Positions 1 to 4,982 of a stretch of 7,057 nucleotides of DNA are shown in pieces. This DNA is from CAZWVR01 sp964637235 (lineage in GTDB: Bacteria > Bacteroidota > Bacteroidia > Bacteroidales > S143-33), in NCBI GenBank assembly GCA_964637235.1, contig CAZWVR010000108.1:1-7057 (forward strand), written 5' to 3'. The position numbers and the translations under genes are program-made. The notes under the pieces were generated by a model. That model saw only the letters and a program-made list of their open reading frames with translations. It had not been told where the DNA came from and made no database searches. Position 1 is the first letter of the stretch. Each line of letters opens with the position of its first letter.

Positions 1-7
1 TTCGCTT

Positions 8-253
8 TCATCCCCCCGTTGAAACAGGGGGGCTTTCCCGCTCAAAGTCGTAATTAGACTTTTCAATAACAGAAAATCCCCCATTACGATGGTATCTTCT
101 AACTTCATAATCTAATTTATTTATTTTACAATATGCTATTAATTTATCTTTTGAATTATAATCAACAACTTCATTAGTATCATTATCTATTGCAACCCAA
201 TATTTTCTATCGCTATAATGTAACGCCCAATATTGATATTCTATTCGTATCAT
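8..253 (-). CDS. Hypothetical protein, 81 aa
   Basis: I do not recognise this protein. It is short and polar, rich in Tyr, Asp, Asn and Lys, with no signal peptide, membrane segment or metal-binding motif. I chose the ATG at 253 because the reading frame further upstream has only a TTG and runs into the inverted-repeat element A; the ATG has an A-rich leader as do its neighbours. The last ten or so codons (reading ERESPPVSTGG) are made from the C- and G-rich hairpin at 12-32, so the protein may have been extended by insertion of that hairpin, or the hairpin may be a terminator overlapping the gene. Element A lies 20 bases upstream instead of the palindromic promoter-like repeat seen before other genes. 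Confidence 0.7.
   Translation of the reverse strand: MIRIEYQYWALHYSDRKYWVAIDNDTNEVVDYNSKDKLIAYCKINKLDYEVRRYHRNGGFSVIEKSNYDFERESPPVSTGG
12..32. repeat. GC-rich hairpin 1, overlapping a gene's 3' end
   Basis: CCCCCC at 12-17 pairs with GGGGGG at 27-32, and inner GTT (18-20) can pair with AAC (23-25), leaving one bulged A. It stands out sharply from the AT-rich surroundings. The right arm and its flank (CAGGGGGGCTTTC) match the right side of hairpin 2 (CAGGGGGCTTTC). It lies inside the last codons of the gene ending at 8. No T-run follows on the minus strand within the window, so a classical terminator is not proved. It could also be the end of a small mobile element. Confidence 0.7.
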
Positions 254-273
254 ATTCTTTATTTTAACTACAC

Positions 274-401
274 ATAACAAAACCTATAAAACATAGGTGG
301 TTACGTGCTAAATTCAACATTTATTTTATTAATTTCATTTTGTTCATTACCCAAAGTTTTGTATTTCAAATCACCTACGTTTCATAGCTTTAAACCGTTA
401 T
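274..401 (-). repeat. Element A: 128-bp inverted-repeat element (attC-like or leader structure)
   Basis: This fills most of a 183-base gene-free stretch. Outer ends are ATAAC (274-278) and GTTAT (397-401). Inner arms are a 16-base segment at 284-299 and its complement at 372-387, with two mismatches that become G-T wobble pairs on the minus strand, the strand that is transcribed. About 72 bases separate the arms. Its length and several internal blocks (TAACAAA, TATAAAAC, AACATTTATTT, TTCATTTT, CGTTTCATA) are shared in the same order with element B, and the arrangement with element D. It lies 35 bases after the stop of the LRR-like gene and 20 bases before the ATG at 253. Two explanations fit: an integron-type attC site of the long (~125 bp) kind, or a structured 5' leader. 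Confidence 0.6.
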
Positions 402-436
402 AACACCATTTAAAAACAGACATATAACAAGGTGCA

Positions 437-718
437 TCACTTTAAATAGACTACTGCATTCTTTTCTGAAAGTTCCTTAACTGTTGCATTTGGAAAATTT
501 ACATTAGAATTTTCATATACCCATAATTTATTAATATTCTCTAAATTTTGCGAAGAAACATTACAATTATTATATATCTGCAACTGATTTATGATTTTCA
601 AATTATCAGGTAATATAACACTTATGTTTTTTTCTATTGTTAATGATTTTATTTCACTTTTATTTGATAATCTTTTTAATACTTGGTCTTTATTATTTTT
701 TTTTATTCTATATTCCAT
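437..718 (-). CDS. Small leucine-rich-repeat-like protein, 93 aa
   Basis: After a basic N-terminal segment (residues 1-24), three units of about 18-20 residues can be lined up: residues 25-44, 45-63 and 64-81. Each has a hydrophobic strand (SLTIEKN, QLQIYNN, KLWVYEN) and an N-rich turn, followed by an N or P plus L/A/V position. The pattern recalls short leucine-rich-repeat or solenoid proteins of phages that read '...LPDNLxxxxxLxIxxN'. The LPDNL segment is present at residues 36-40. Such solenoids usually bind other proteins, but no partner is evident. At only three repeats it is short for the type and may be a trimmed copy. The ATG at 718 follows an A-rich leader and palindrome copy 1. Confidence 0.75.
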   Translation of the reverse strand: MEYRIKKNNKDQVLKRLSNKSEIKSLTIEKNISVILPDNLKIINQLQIYNNCNVSSQNLENINKLWVYENSNVNFPNATVKELSEKNAVVYLK

Positions 719-740
719 TTTTTATTTTTTTAATTTTAAA

Positions 741-778
741 ATAGTTGTTTTTCGCAAAATTTTGCAAAAAACAACTAT
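741..778. promoter_or_regulatory. Palindrome copy 1, extended to a 38-bp near-perfect palindrome
   Basis: The core GCAAAATTTTGC is at 754-765. Here the symmetry continues outward to ATAGTTG at the left and CAACTAT at the right, so 18 of 19 base pairs match (only 753/766 fails). It overlaps the TAG stop codon of the annealing-protein gene (775-777) and lies 35 bases before the ATG of the LRR-like gene. The other copies do not have these extended arms. It may be a strong operator, a termination structure, or both. A TATTTTAAA stretch downstream on the minus strand could serve as a Bacteroidota-type -7 region. Confidence 0.75.
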
Positions 779-1428
779 CCAATAATATCAATAAGTTTAT
801 CTACAATATCTTGTTTTTTAATAGAATTATCACCTTTATACAAATCGGATAAACTCTTTTTTGTAGTTCCTAATTCTGAATGAACATCATTTGCATCACC
901 TAATTTTTTAATAGCATTATTAAAAAGTTTTGTAATATAATTATTCAGATTCTCATTTAATTCTATATTCATTGTATCTATCGGGTCTTCATTGATTAAC
1001 TGTTCTTCTTTTTCCCATAAAGACAATCCTAATCCCCAATTAATAGCTACTACTTTTACAAATCCTCTTTGAATCGCAGTATTAATGTGAAATTGATTGT
1101 CTGAATAACCTTTAGATTGTCCATTAATCAACGGATATGGCATTTCTACCTTATCTCCGTCTATTTCCACCCAAATACGAAGATAAGGTGCTGCACCACC
1201 CTCTAATGTAAACAAGGGGTGTCCTTCTTGGTTGTATGTAGTCCCATATCTTACTTTCTCCGCTCCATTTTCATATAACAGTCTAAGTACAACACTCCAT
1301 TCTATATAATCAAGTCCTTCCTTACTTTCATCAACAACCCATTTGTCTCCTGCCTTTTTCATAATAGGTCTTTTTTTAATGTATTTTTTTACATCTAATT
1401 CGTATAAGTCTTTAAATTTTTTAATCAT
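775..1428 (-). CDS. Single-strand annealing protein, DUF1071/Sak3-like, 217 aa
   Basis: This is likely a phage recombinase that coats single-stranded DNA and promotes annealing during Red-type homologous recombination. Support: residues 38-52 (GLDYIEWSVVLRLLY) fit the aromatic start of this family, a central beta region spans about 60-100, and residues 115-138 (from INTAIQRGFVKVVAIN on through WGLGLSLW) match the hallmark 'IN-x-x-I-Q-R-x-x-x-K-x-x-A-x-x-G-L-G' helix. The polar C-terminal tail (150-217) is typical for partner binding. It lies directly after the exonuclease gene, its expected partner, with a 20-base gap. I chose the ATG at 1428, preceded by an A-run leader; the longer frame begins at a TTG inside palindrome copy 2. 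Family assignment is by eye. Confidence 0.8.
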   Translation of the reverse strand: MIKKFKDLYELDVKKYIKKRPIMKKAGDKWVVDESKEGLDYIEWSVVLRLLYENGAEKVRYGTTYNQEGHPLFTLEGGAAPYLRIWVEIDGDKVEMPYPLINGQSKGYSDNQFHINTAIQRGFVKVVAINWGLGLSLWEKEEQLINEDPIDTMNIELNENLNNYITKLFNNAIKKLGDANDVHSELGTTKKSLSDLYKGDNSIKKQDIVDKLIDIIG

Positions 1429-1448
1429 TTTTTTTGTTTTTTTTAATT

Positions 1449-2072
1449 TTAAAATAGTTGCTTTTTGCAAAATTTTGCAAAATCAGCATTACTCGGAATA
1501 TATCCATATTTAAGGCACATATCTAAATAATTCAAACGTTTTATATAATCTGAAATATCAGGCATATCATATTCAACTTTAAAAACAAGGTCAAGGTCAG
1601 CCCCAAAAGGATTTTTATAATCTTCTTTTTTAAGAGGAAGAATGTAAAAATCTGTATGGGTTATATTCCAACGTCTATTTACATTCGCAACATACATAGC
1701 GTGATTAGCTTGTCTTTTATAAATAGCAGGTAAACTATATCCTGCTAATACATTCCTCGCTTTCTCTATTTTCATAGTCTTTACTTCTATGACCCTATCA
1801 GGTTGTAACGCATCGTAATTACAACCAATAGCACTATCTTTAGGTTTTATAGAGATATTGCGAAATTTTGCAGGAATACCTACTTTATTCAATACCGCTG
1901 ATTCTAATATTGTACCTGCTCTTGTATATTCATTATCAAAATTTATATTATCTGTTATTCCTATTTTATATGTCCACCATTCTTTGAAACTCGGAGTATC
2001 AAAACTTCCATTTACCTTCCCATTATCCGATGCTCCAATATACCTTACTCTCGATTGAGTATTTGTTATCAT
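1449..2072 (-). CDS. YqaJ/lambda-type exonuclease, 207 aa
   Basis: This is a likely PD-(D/E)XK-fold exonuclease that makes single-stranded tails for the annealing protein encoded next. Visible signatures from the ATG at 2072: YIGASD (11-16), as in YqaJ proteins; RAGTILES (51-58) with a conserved Glu at 57; IGCNYDAL (82-89) with the catalytic Asp at 87; VIEVKTMK (94-101), the E-x-K pair at 96 and 98; and QANHAMYV (121-128), the Q-x-x-x-x-M-Y-V helix. The length is normal for the family. The final codons (DFAKFCKKQLF) are encoded by palindrome copy 2, so the promoter of the next gene is embedded in this gene. A TTG in palindrome copy 3 would extend the frame by 13 residues but these are repeat-encoded. 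Confidence 0.88.
   Translation of the reverse strand: MITNTQSRVRYIGASDNGKVNGSFDTPSFKEWWTYKIGITDNINFDNEYTRAGTILESAVLNKVGIPAKFRNISIKPKDSAIGCNYDALQPDRVIEVKTMKIEKARNVLAGYSLPAIYKRQANHAMYVANVNRRWNITHTDFYILPLKKEDYKNPFGADLDLVFKVEYDMPDISDYIKRLNYLDMCLKYGYIPSNADFAKFCKKQLF
1463..1482. promoter_or_regulatory. Palindrome copy 2, inside the exonuclease 3' end
   Basis: The core GCAAAATTTTGC is at 1467-1478 and the fully symmetric version is 20 bp (TTTTGCAAAATTTTGCAAAA). It is the only copy with perfect symmetry at the flanking position. It is located within the last codons of the exonuclease gene and 38 bases before the ATG at 1428. The minus-strand sequence between them (CAACTATTTTAAAATTAAAA) nearly repeats that after copy 1, which points to a shared promoter rather than chance. 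Confidence 0.7.
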
Positions 2073-2101
2073 TTTTTTGTTTTTAAAATTGTGAATAATC
2101 T

Positions 2102-2173
2102 CTTTTTGCAAAATTTTGCGAAAACCCTCTATTTCAACACATTGCGGAAAAAGGTACGTCTATATCTTTGTTA
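2102..2173 (-). promoter_or_regulatory. Palindrome copy 3, long-form module
   Basis: The core palindrome is at 2108-2119, 35 bases before the exonuclease ATG. Upstream in the sense direction the similarity to the modules at 3711, 5949 and 6999 continues for about 50 bases: a TATTTCA block, an ATTGCGGAAAAAGGTACGT block, TATATC and a terminal GTTA (2170-2173). That GTTA (TAAC on the sense strand) comes seven bases after the stop of the 2181 gene, a placement repeated in copy 4. Together with the short spacer to 2181 this fills the gap between the two genes. Confidence 0.7.
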
Positions 2174-2180
2174 CCTGCCA

Positions 2181-2441
2181 TTAAACCTGTTGCATCCTAA
2201 CAGTAATATCTAATAAAACTTTTTTAGATTCTCTAATCAAAAAATCTCTTAAAGACTCTTGTTCATCATCATTTAACCACTCTCTTTCATCGTTATCTGA
2301 TGAAATTAAATCAACCCCCATAAATGAGATTTTCCATAAATAACCGTTACTTTCAAAGTTAAATGGTTCTATATATTCCATAGACCTACCATCAATAAAA
2401 GTTTCATTATTCAAACTTTCAACTATTTTTAATTCTTCCAT
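2181..2441 (-). CDS. Hypothetical protein, 86 aa, acidic
   Basis: I do not recognise a family. The protein is acidic, with many Asp and Glu residues between 53 and 71 (SSDNDEREWLNDDEQES), and a predicted helical C-terminal third (LRDFLIRESKKVLLDITVRM). The middle (YLWKISFMGVDLI) looks like a beta pair. Its size and acidity would suit a phage anti-host or DNA-mimic type protein, but that is speculation from composition only. The ATG at 2441 has an AAATTAAATAT leader that is also found before the methyltransferase-like gene. Element B, not a palindrome, sits upstream. Confidence 0.7.
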   Translation of the reverse strand: MEELKIVESLNNETFIDGRSMEYIEPFNFESNGYLWKISFMGVDLISSDNDEREWLNDDEQESLRDFLIRESKKVLLDITVRMQQV

Positions 2442-2468
2442 TTATATTTAATTTAAGAAAAACGGTGG

Positions 2469-2593
2469 GTAACAAAGTATATAAAACAATGCTACTCTCG
2501 TTCTTCGGTTAAACATTTATTTAATTTTAATCTTCATTTTTCGTATTAAATTTTGTGCTAATTATCCGCATCGTTTCATATTCGATACGTTTT
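2469..2593 (-). repeat. Element B: 125-bp inverted-repeat element (attC-like or leader structure)
   Basis: The gap 2442-2648 has no gene; it holds this element and hairpin 2. Ends are GTAAC (2469-2473) and GTTTT (2589-2593). The 14-base arm at 2479-2492 (ATATAAAACAATGC) pairs with 2568-2581 (GCATCGTTTCATAT). There are two mismatches, at the same relative positions as in element A, and both are G-T wobbles on the sense strand. The block AACATTTATTT starts 42 bases after TAAC, against 41 in A and 42 for the related AACTTATTTA in D. It ends 27 bases before the ATG of the 2181 gene. Confidence 0.6.
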
Positions 2594-2595
2594 GT

Positions 2596-2625
2596 TTGAC
2601 TACTCCCCCAACTAAAGACAGGGGG
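2596..2625. repeat. GC-rich hairpin 2
   Basis: CCCCC (2605-2609) can pair with GGGGG (2621-2625) across an 11-base loop. The left flank TTGACTACTCCCCC (2596-2609) is identical to the left arm of hairpin 3, whereas the right side (CAGGGGGCTTTC) matches hairpin 1. Hence it looks like a hybrid or decayed member of one family. It lies just after the stop of the kinase-like gene (24 bases), the position of a terminator, but no T-run follows on the sense strand. The sense-strand form (AAGCCCCCTGTCTTTAG, then TTGGGGGAGTAGTCAA) resembles IS200/IS605-type right ends. Confidence 0.65.
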
Positions 2626-2648
2626 CTTTCAATCGCAATATCAAAATT

Positions 2649-2993
2649 CTAACCGTAGTCTATAACTTTCAGCTTTCCGTTTATATACCCAAAACTATCC
2701 TTTTTGATTTCAACAGGCGCATTCAAGTATTTTGATGTGCAAAAATCTGTCAAAAACTTTTTATTAAATTCTTTTAATGGCTCTGCTCTTTTCATTACGA
2801 CAAGAAATCCGGCAGGTAAGCTAAAAACTATTTTTGCAACCCTATCATCATCATTCATTGTATTAAAATCAACTTCGTTCATATTTGAGATTAACCCCCA
2901 TAAAAAGTTTTTCCACCTACCAATATAAGGCAGTTTAAAAGCATAATTTTTAGTTAATATGACTGTTCTTGAACATCCGTACTTTATTTCCAT
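2649..2993 (-). CDS. Protein-kinase-fold-like small phage protein, 114 aa
   Basis: Several elements of a kinase fold can be read in order. YAFKLP (17-22) looks like the beta-3 strand with its ATP-binding Lys at 20. KIVFSLPAGFLVVMKRAEPL (54-73) looks like the beta-4/5 and hinge segment. KKDSFGYINGKLKVIDYG (97-114) resembles the catalytic-loop-to-DFG stretch of RIO/APH-like kinases, ending in D112-Y-G as the metal-binding triad. A full HxD catalytic loop and the whole C-terminal lobe are missing, since the chain stops at the DYG. Similar short proteins are common in phages and are mostly unnamed, so activity is doubtful; nucleotide binding is possible. It follows the 3015 gene after 21 bases and probably shares its transcript. 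Hairpin 2 follows. Confidence 0.7.
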   Translation of the reverse strand: MEIKYGCSRTVILTKNYAFKLPYIGRWKNFLWGLISNMNEVDFNTMNDDDRVAKIVFSLPAGFLVVMKRAEPLKEFNKKFLTDFCTSKYLNAPVEIKKDSFGYINGKLKVIDYG

Positions 2994-3014
2994 AACTATT
3001 CTTATATTTGACCG

Positions 3015-3677
3015 TTATTTTTTTAAAATTTTCTGAAGATATAATTTTATGTCCTCGATTCTTAATTTATCTTCTTTATATCCAATAAAATAAACACTGT
3101 TACGAGGAACTTTAAGATTAGAGACTTTGAATAACCAATCCATTTCTGAATTATTTTGCGAGAAATAATATTCTTCATTAAGTTTATATTTATTCGCAAT
3201 AATATCAAAAAGTTTAGAATCTTTAAGATTTTTATGAACAGACAAGTGACTTTGAGGTTTCCAAAATAAATTATCTAATCTTAAAATATAACTATTATTC
3301 ATTAAATAGTTGTTTATTTCTTCAATTATTATACGTTTACTAAATCCTGTTTGAGCTACAAACCAAGTTGCTCGTGCTTTTACTTCGGCTTTGTTTCCTA
3401 CCGGTTGTTCATTTCTTTCATACGAAGATATTGCATTTTCTACAATTTCAGCAATATCTTCGTCATAATCTTTAATTTGCAAATCGTTAAGGAAAGCATA
3501 ACCCTTTTTAGATATTCTAACTTCTCCGCTTTTTAGATATTGAATAAGTCCTTTTTTTTCAAATTTTTGCAAAGAATCTTTATTATAAATATTATCTTTT
3601 TGAAAAATCTTCTGAAGATTATGAAAATCATCTTCGTCTAAATCGTTTTTGTAAAGTAATTTATAATTAATGTACAT
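3015..3677 (-). CDS. Winged-helix-like phage protein of unknown function, 220 aa
   Basis: The N-terminal 65 residues look like a winged-helix DNA-binding domain: helices around 14-25 and 34-45, then the wing-like GEVRISKKGYAFLNDL (51-66), a common ending of MarR-like and replication-initiator folds. The second part has GNKAEVKARATWFVAQTG (94-111), then helices and LDNLFWKPQSHLSVHKNLKDSKLF (134-157). This 'GNK...W-F...TG...LFWKP' order recalls a family of uncharacterised phage proteins in Bacteroidota; a role in replication initiation or regulation is plausible but not shown. I chose the ATG at 3677. The longer frame begins at an ATG inside the long-form repeat and would add MFSQNFAKKE, the same residues as in the unrelated 5683 gene. 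Confidence 0.75.
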   Translation of the reverse strand: MYINYKLLYKNDLDEDDFHNLQKIFQKDNIYNKDSLQKFEKKGLIQYLKSGEVRISKKGYAFLNDLQIKDYDEDIAEIVENAISSYERNEQPVGNKAEVKARATWFVAQTGFSKRIIIEEINNYLMNNSYILRLDNLFWKPQSHLSVHKNLKDSKLFDIIANKYKLNEEYYFSQNNSEMDWLFKVSNLKVPRNSVYFIGYKEDKLRIEDIKLYLQKILKK

Positions 3678-3710
3678 AGCTTTTTGTTTTTGTTGTTTTA
3701 AGAATAATTC

Positions 3711-3783
3711 CTTTTTTGCAAAATTTTGCGAAAACATTATATTTCAGCAAATTGCGAAAAAATGTACGTTTATATCAATGTTA
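3711..3783 (-). promoter_or_regulatory. Palindrome copy 4, long-form module
   Basis: The core palindrome is at 3718-3729, 40 bases before the ATG at 3677. A second, odd-length perfect palindrome GCAA-A-TTGC is at 3747-3755; the two centres are 27.5 bp apart, about two and a half helical turns. The module ends with TACGTTTATATC and GTTA (3780-3783), eight bases after the stop of the 3792 gene. It is nearly identical to the module at 5949, including 24 consecutive identical bases from the core outward. Confidence 0.75.
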
Positions 3784-3791
3784 TGACTCAA

Positions 3792-4157
3792 TTAATCAAG
3801 CCATAAAACACCATTATCTTCGTATATTTCGTGTTTATTTTTCATAATCATTTCTACTGTTATTTCGTTACCTTTTGCATCAGTATATTTTCCGTTTTTT
3901 AATCTAAATTTTATAGCTTTTGAAATATGAAAACGAGCCATAACATCGGCTATACTTAATGACTTGCTGTCGTGGTTATCTGAAACTTTGGTGCTTTGTT
4001 TTCCGTTCGCCTTTTTTAAACATTCAATTGCGTTTCTAACTTCTTCTTCCCAGATACCATATTGGTCTTTTGTATCTCCTTCTGTTGTTTCATAGGCATC
4101 TTGTAAACTGTCTAATTCACCTTCTAAATAATCTATTGCTCTTTGCATATCTCTCAT
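3792..4157 (-). CDS. Hypothetical protein, 121 aa
   Basis: No family recognised. Residues 1-50 are strongly helical and acidic, with a heptad-like spacing (RAIDYLEGELDSLQDAYETTEG), so a coiled coil is likely. A polar linker rich in Ser, Lys and Asp (51-66) joins it to a compact C-terminal part of about 50 residues (SIADVMARFHISKAIKFRLKNG ... GVLWLD), split here at RLKNG only for display. SIADVMARFHIS could be a helix-turn-helix start, but nothing confirms it. The ATG at 4157 is used; an in-frame ATG three codons later is an alternative. Partial element C lies upstream. Confidence 0.7.
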   Translation of the reverse strand: MRDMQRAIDYLEGELDSLQDAYETTEGDTKDQYGIWEEEVRNAIECLKKANGKQSTKVSDNHDSKSLSIADVMARFHISKAIKFRLKNGKYTDAKGNEITVEMIMKNKHEIYEDNGVLWLD

Positions 4158-4159
4158 TA

Positions 4160-4174
4160 TTTTAAGTTATTAAT
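4160..4174 (-). repeat. 15-bp leader repeat, copy 1
   Basis: TTTTAAGTTATTAAT here is identical to 4588-4602. Read in the sense direction it is ATTAATAACTTAAAA and lies immediately before the ATG at 4157. Both copies sit in the leader of a small gene whose start lacks the GCAAAATTTTGC palindrome, so this may be a second promoter or translation-enhancer type. In AT-rich DNA the length is still notable, but two copies only give modest support. Confidence 0.4.
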
Positions 4175-4180
4175 TAAATT

Positions 4181-4225
4181 CATCGCTTAGTTTTCGGCAC
4201 TAAGCATAGCCGTGATACGTTACCA
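4181..4225 (-). repeat. Element C: partial TAAC/GTTA element with short hairpin
   Basis: The gap of 74 bases before the 3792 gene holds GTTA (4219-4222) and, on the sense strand, TAAC followed eight bases later by GCTATG. This is the same word and spacing as the start of element A. The matching far arm is absent. A small hairpin instead closes it: GCTTAGT (4185-4191) and ACTAAGC (4199-4205), a 7-bp perfect stem with a 7-base loop. It may be a truncated element or a short member of the same class. Confidence 0.45.
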
Positions 4226-4231
4226 ATAATA

Positions 4232-4576
4232 CTACTCTTGTTTTTCAATTATCAGTATTAAATATTTCCCCTCATAATCTCTCAGCTCTTCAAACAAGTC
4301 ATGCCTACCTACTTTTAGTTCTTCTTTATAGTCCATTATAGTATATTCAGAATAAGCGTCTAATATAAATTCAAGTGCATCTATATTCCCACCGCACGTC
4401 TTAATAATTAAAGCTGTATTTGCTTGTTCTAATGTTATTTCTTTATCTGATAAGTAGTATCTAACAAATACTTTATCTCCTTTTTTAAAGTCGTATTCAA
4501 CGGACTCAACCAAATACTCATTATCACATTTAAGGCATCCGTATTCGTCAATATTTAATTTTCCTGTATAAATCAT
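4232..4576 (-). CDS. Hypothetical protein, 114 aa
   Basis: No family recognised. The first half looks like a small beta barrel (MIYTGKLNIDEYGCLKC, then VESVEYDFKKGDKVFVRYYLS), with one Cys-x2-Cys (residues 14 and 17, CLKC). The second half is helical around NTALIIKTCGGNIDALEFILDAY, shown here in part, and the end is a hydrophobic strand, KYLILIIEKQE. A single CxxC is not enough for a zinc site unless the Cys in TCGG joins. The start ATG at 4576 is well supported by the A-rich leader. Hairpin 3 precedes it and the next gene starts after 74 bases. Confidence 0.7.
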   Translation of the reverse strand: MIYTGKLNIDEYGCLKCDNEYLVESVEYDFKKGDKVFVRYYLSDKEITLEQANTALIIKTCGGNIDALEFILDAYSEYTIMDYKEELKVGRHDLFEELRDYEGKYLILIIEKQE

Positions 4577-4587
4577 TTGTATTTCAA

Positions 4588-4602
4588 TTTTAAGTTATTA
4601 AT
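4588..4602 (-). repeat. 15-bp leader repeat, copy 2
   Basis: This is identical to 4160-4174 and lies 11 bases before the ATG at 4576. Upstream of it in the sense direction are GGGTAAATT and hairpin 3. The two genes that share this leader word are adjacent, so local duplication of a leader is as likely as a regulatory signal. Confidence 0.4.
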
Positions 4603-4620
4603 AATTTACCCGTACTATTG

Positions 4621-4659
4621 TTGACTACTCCCCCGAACTTTAGTCGGGGGAGTAGTCAA
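4621..4659. repeat. GC-rich hairpin 3, 15-bp perfect stem
   Basis: TTGACTACTCCCCCG (4621-4635) is the exact reverse complement of 4645-4659, with a nine-base loop AACTTTAGT whose ACT and AGT could extend the stem. It starts seven bases after the stop of the 4667 gene, where a rho-independent terminator would be, but CAATAGTACGGG rather than a T-run follows on the sense strand. The symmetric TTGACTACT arms, the loop word and the TCAA end resemble ends of IS200/IS605-type elements. Together with hairpin 2 the 14-base arm occurs three times in the window. Confidence 0.8.
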
Positions 4660-4666
4660 GTTAGCA

Positions 4667-4882
4667 TTAATTAAGCAAATCCCTAATCAATATATTATTA
4701 TGTTTAACACAACTTTCTGCTAACCCTATATAAAGCTTGGAATTAGGGTTCTTTAACAATTGACTAATAATGTCAGTCGTATTTTCTAATAAGCTTATTA
4801 ATGCAGCTTTGCTGTCATTTTTCACCTCTCTCTTTTGGGTTTCTAACCATTTTATTGTTTCTTTAGTTTGTTTGTCTGTCAT
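4667..4882 (-). CDS. Hypothetical helical protein, 71 aa
   Basis: No family recognised. The protein looks entirely helical: KQTKETIKWLETQKREVK, KAALISLLENTTDIISQLL and KLYIGLAESCVKHNNILIR, separated by short Asn/Pro turns (KNPNS). There is no signal peptide or continuous membrane segment. The ATG at 4882 is 34 bases after palindrome copy 6, and hairpin 3 follows the stop directly, so it could be a single-gene transcription unit. Confidence 0.7.
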   Translation of the reverse strand: MTDKQTKETIKWLETQKREVKNDSKAALISLLENTTDIISQLLKNPNSKLYIGLAESCVKHNNILIRDLLN

Positions 4883-4911
4883 AATAATCTTTTTAATTTA
4901 AAAATATATAC

Positions 4912-4933
4912 TTTTTGCAAAATTTTGCGAAAA
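4912..4933. promoter_or_regulatory. Palindrome copy 6 (order along the window: fifth)
   Basis: The core GCAAAATTTTGC is at 4917-4928, flanked by TTTTT and GAAAA. It lies 34 bases before the ATG at 4882. The long-form extension (TATTTCA, ATTGCGG, GGTACGT) is not present; instead an AT-rich segment of about 50 bases leads back to the stop of the HNH/NinG-like gene. On the sense side it is followed by GTATATATTTTTAAATT, matching the TATTTTTAAA stretch after the other copies. Confidence 0.7.
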
Positions 4934-4982
4934 GAAACTATTTATAAATGCAAATATATCAATAATAATTCAATATAGCAAA

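Noticed and set aside
591..785. Plus-strand open frame of 64 codons, and similar plus-strand frames at 1858-2058, 2704-2928, 3351-3536, 5846-6067 and 6296-6526
   Set aside because: All lie opposite well-supported minus-strand genes, are rich in Phe, Ile and Ser as expected for antisense reading of AT-rich genes, and have no leader of the local type.
1860..1871. GCGAAATTTTGC, one base off the palindrome, inside the exonuclease gene; also GCGAAATTTTAC at 5264-5275
   Set aside because: They are within conserved-length coding sequence, lack the flanking T and A runs and the downstream TATTTTAAA stretch, so they are probably chance matches.
3678..3737. Upstream start at 3737 for the winged-helix-like gene (and at 5976 for the 78-aa gene)
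   Set aside because: The extension is translated from the repeat module and is identical in two unrelated proteins. A better ATG with an A-rich leader follows in each case.
4621..4659. Hairpin 3 as a standard rho-independent terminator
   Set aside because: The stem is strong and well placed but no T-run follows on the sense strand; related hairpins also lack it. I left it as a repeat with termination as a possibility.
2596..4659. A complete IS200/IS605 element between hairpins 2 and 3
   Set aside because: The genes between them (2649-4576) show no HUH transposase or TnpB motifs, and look like ordinary phage genes.
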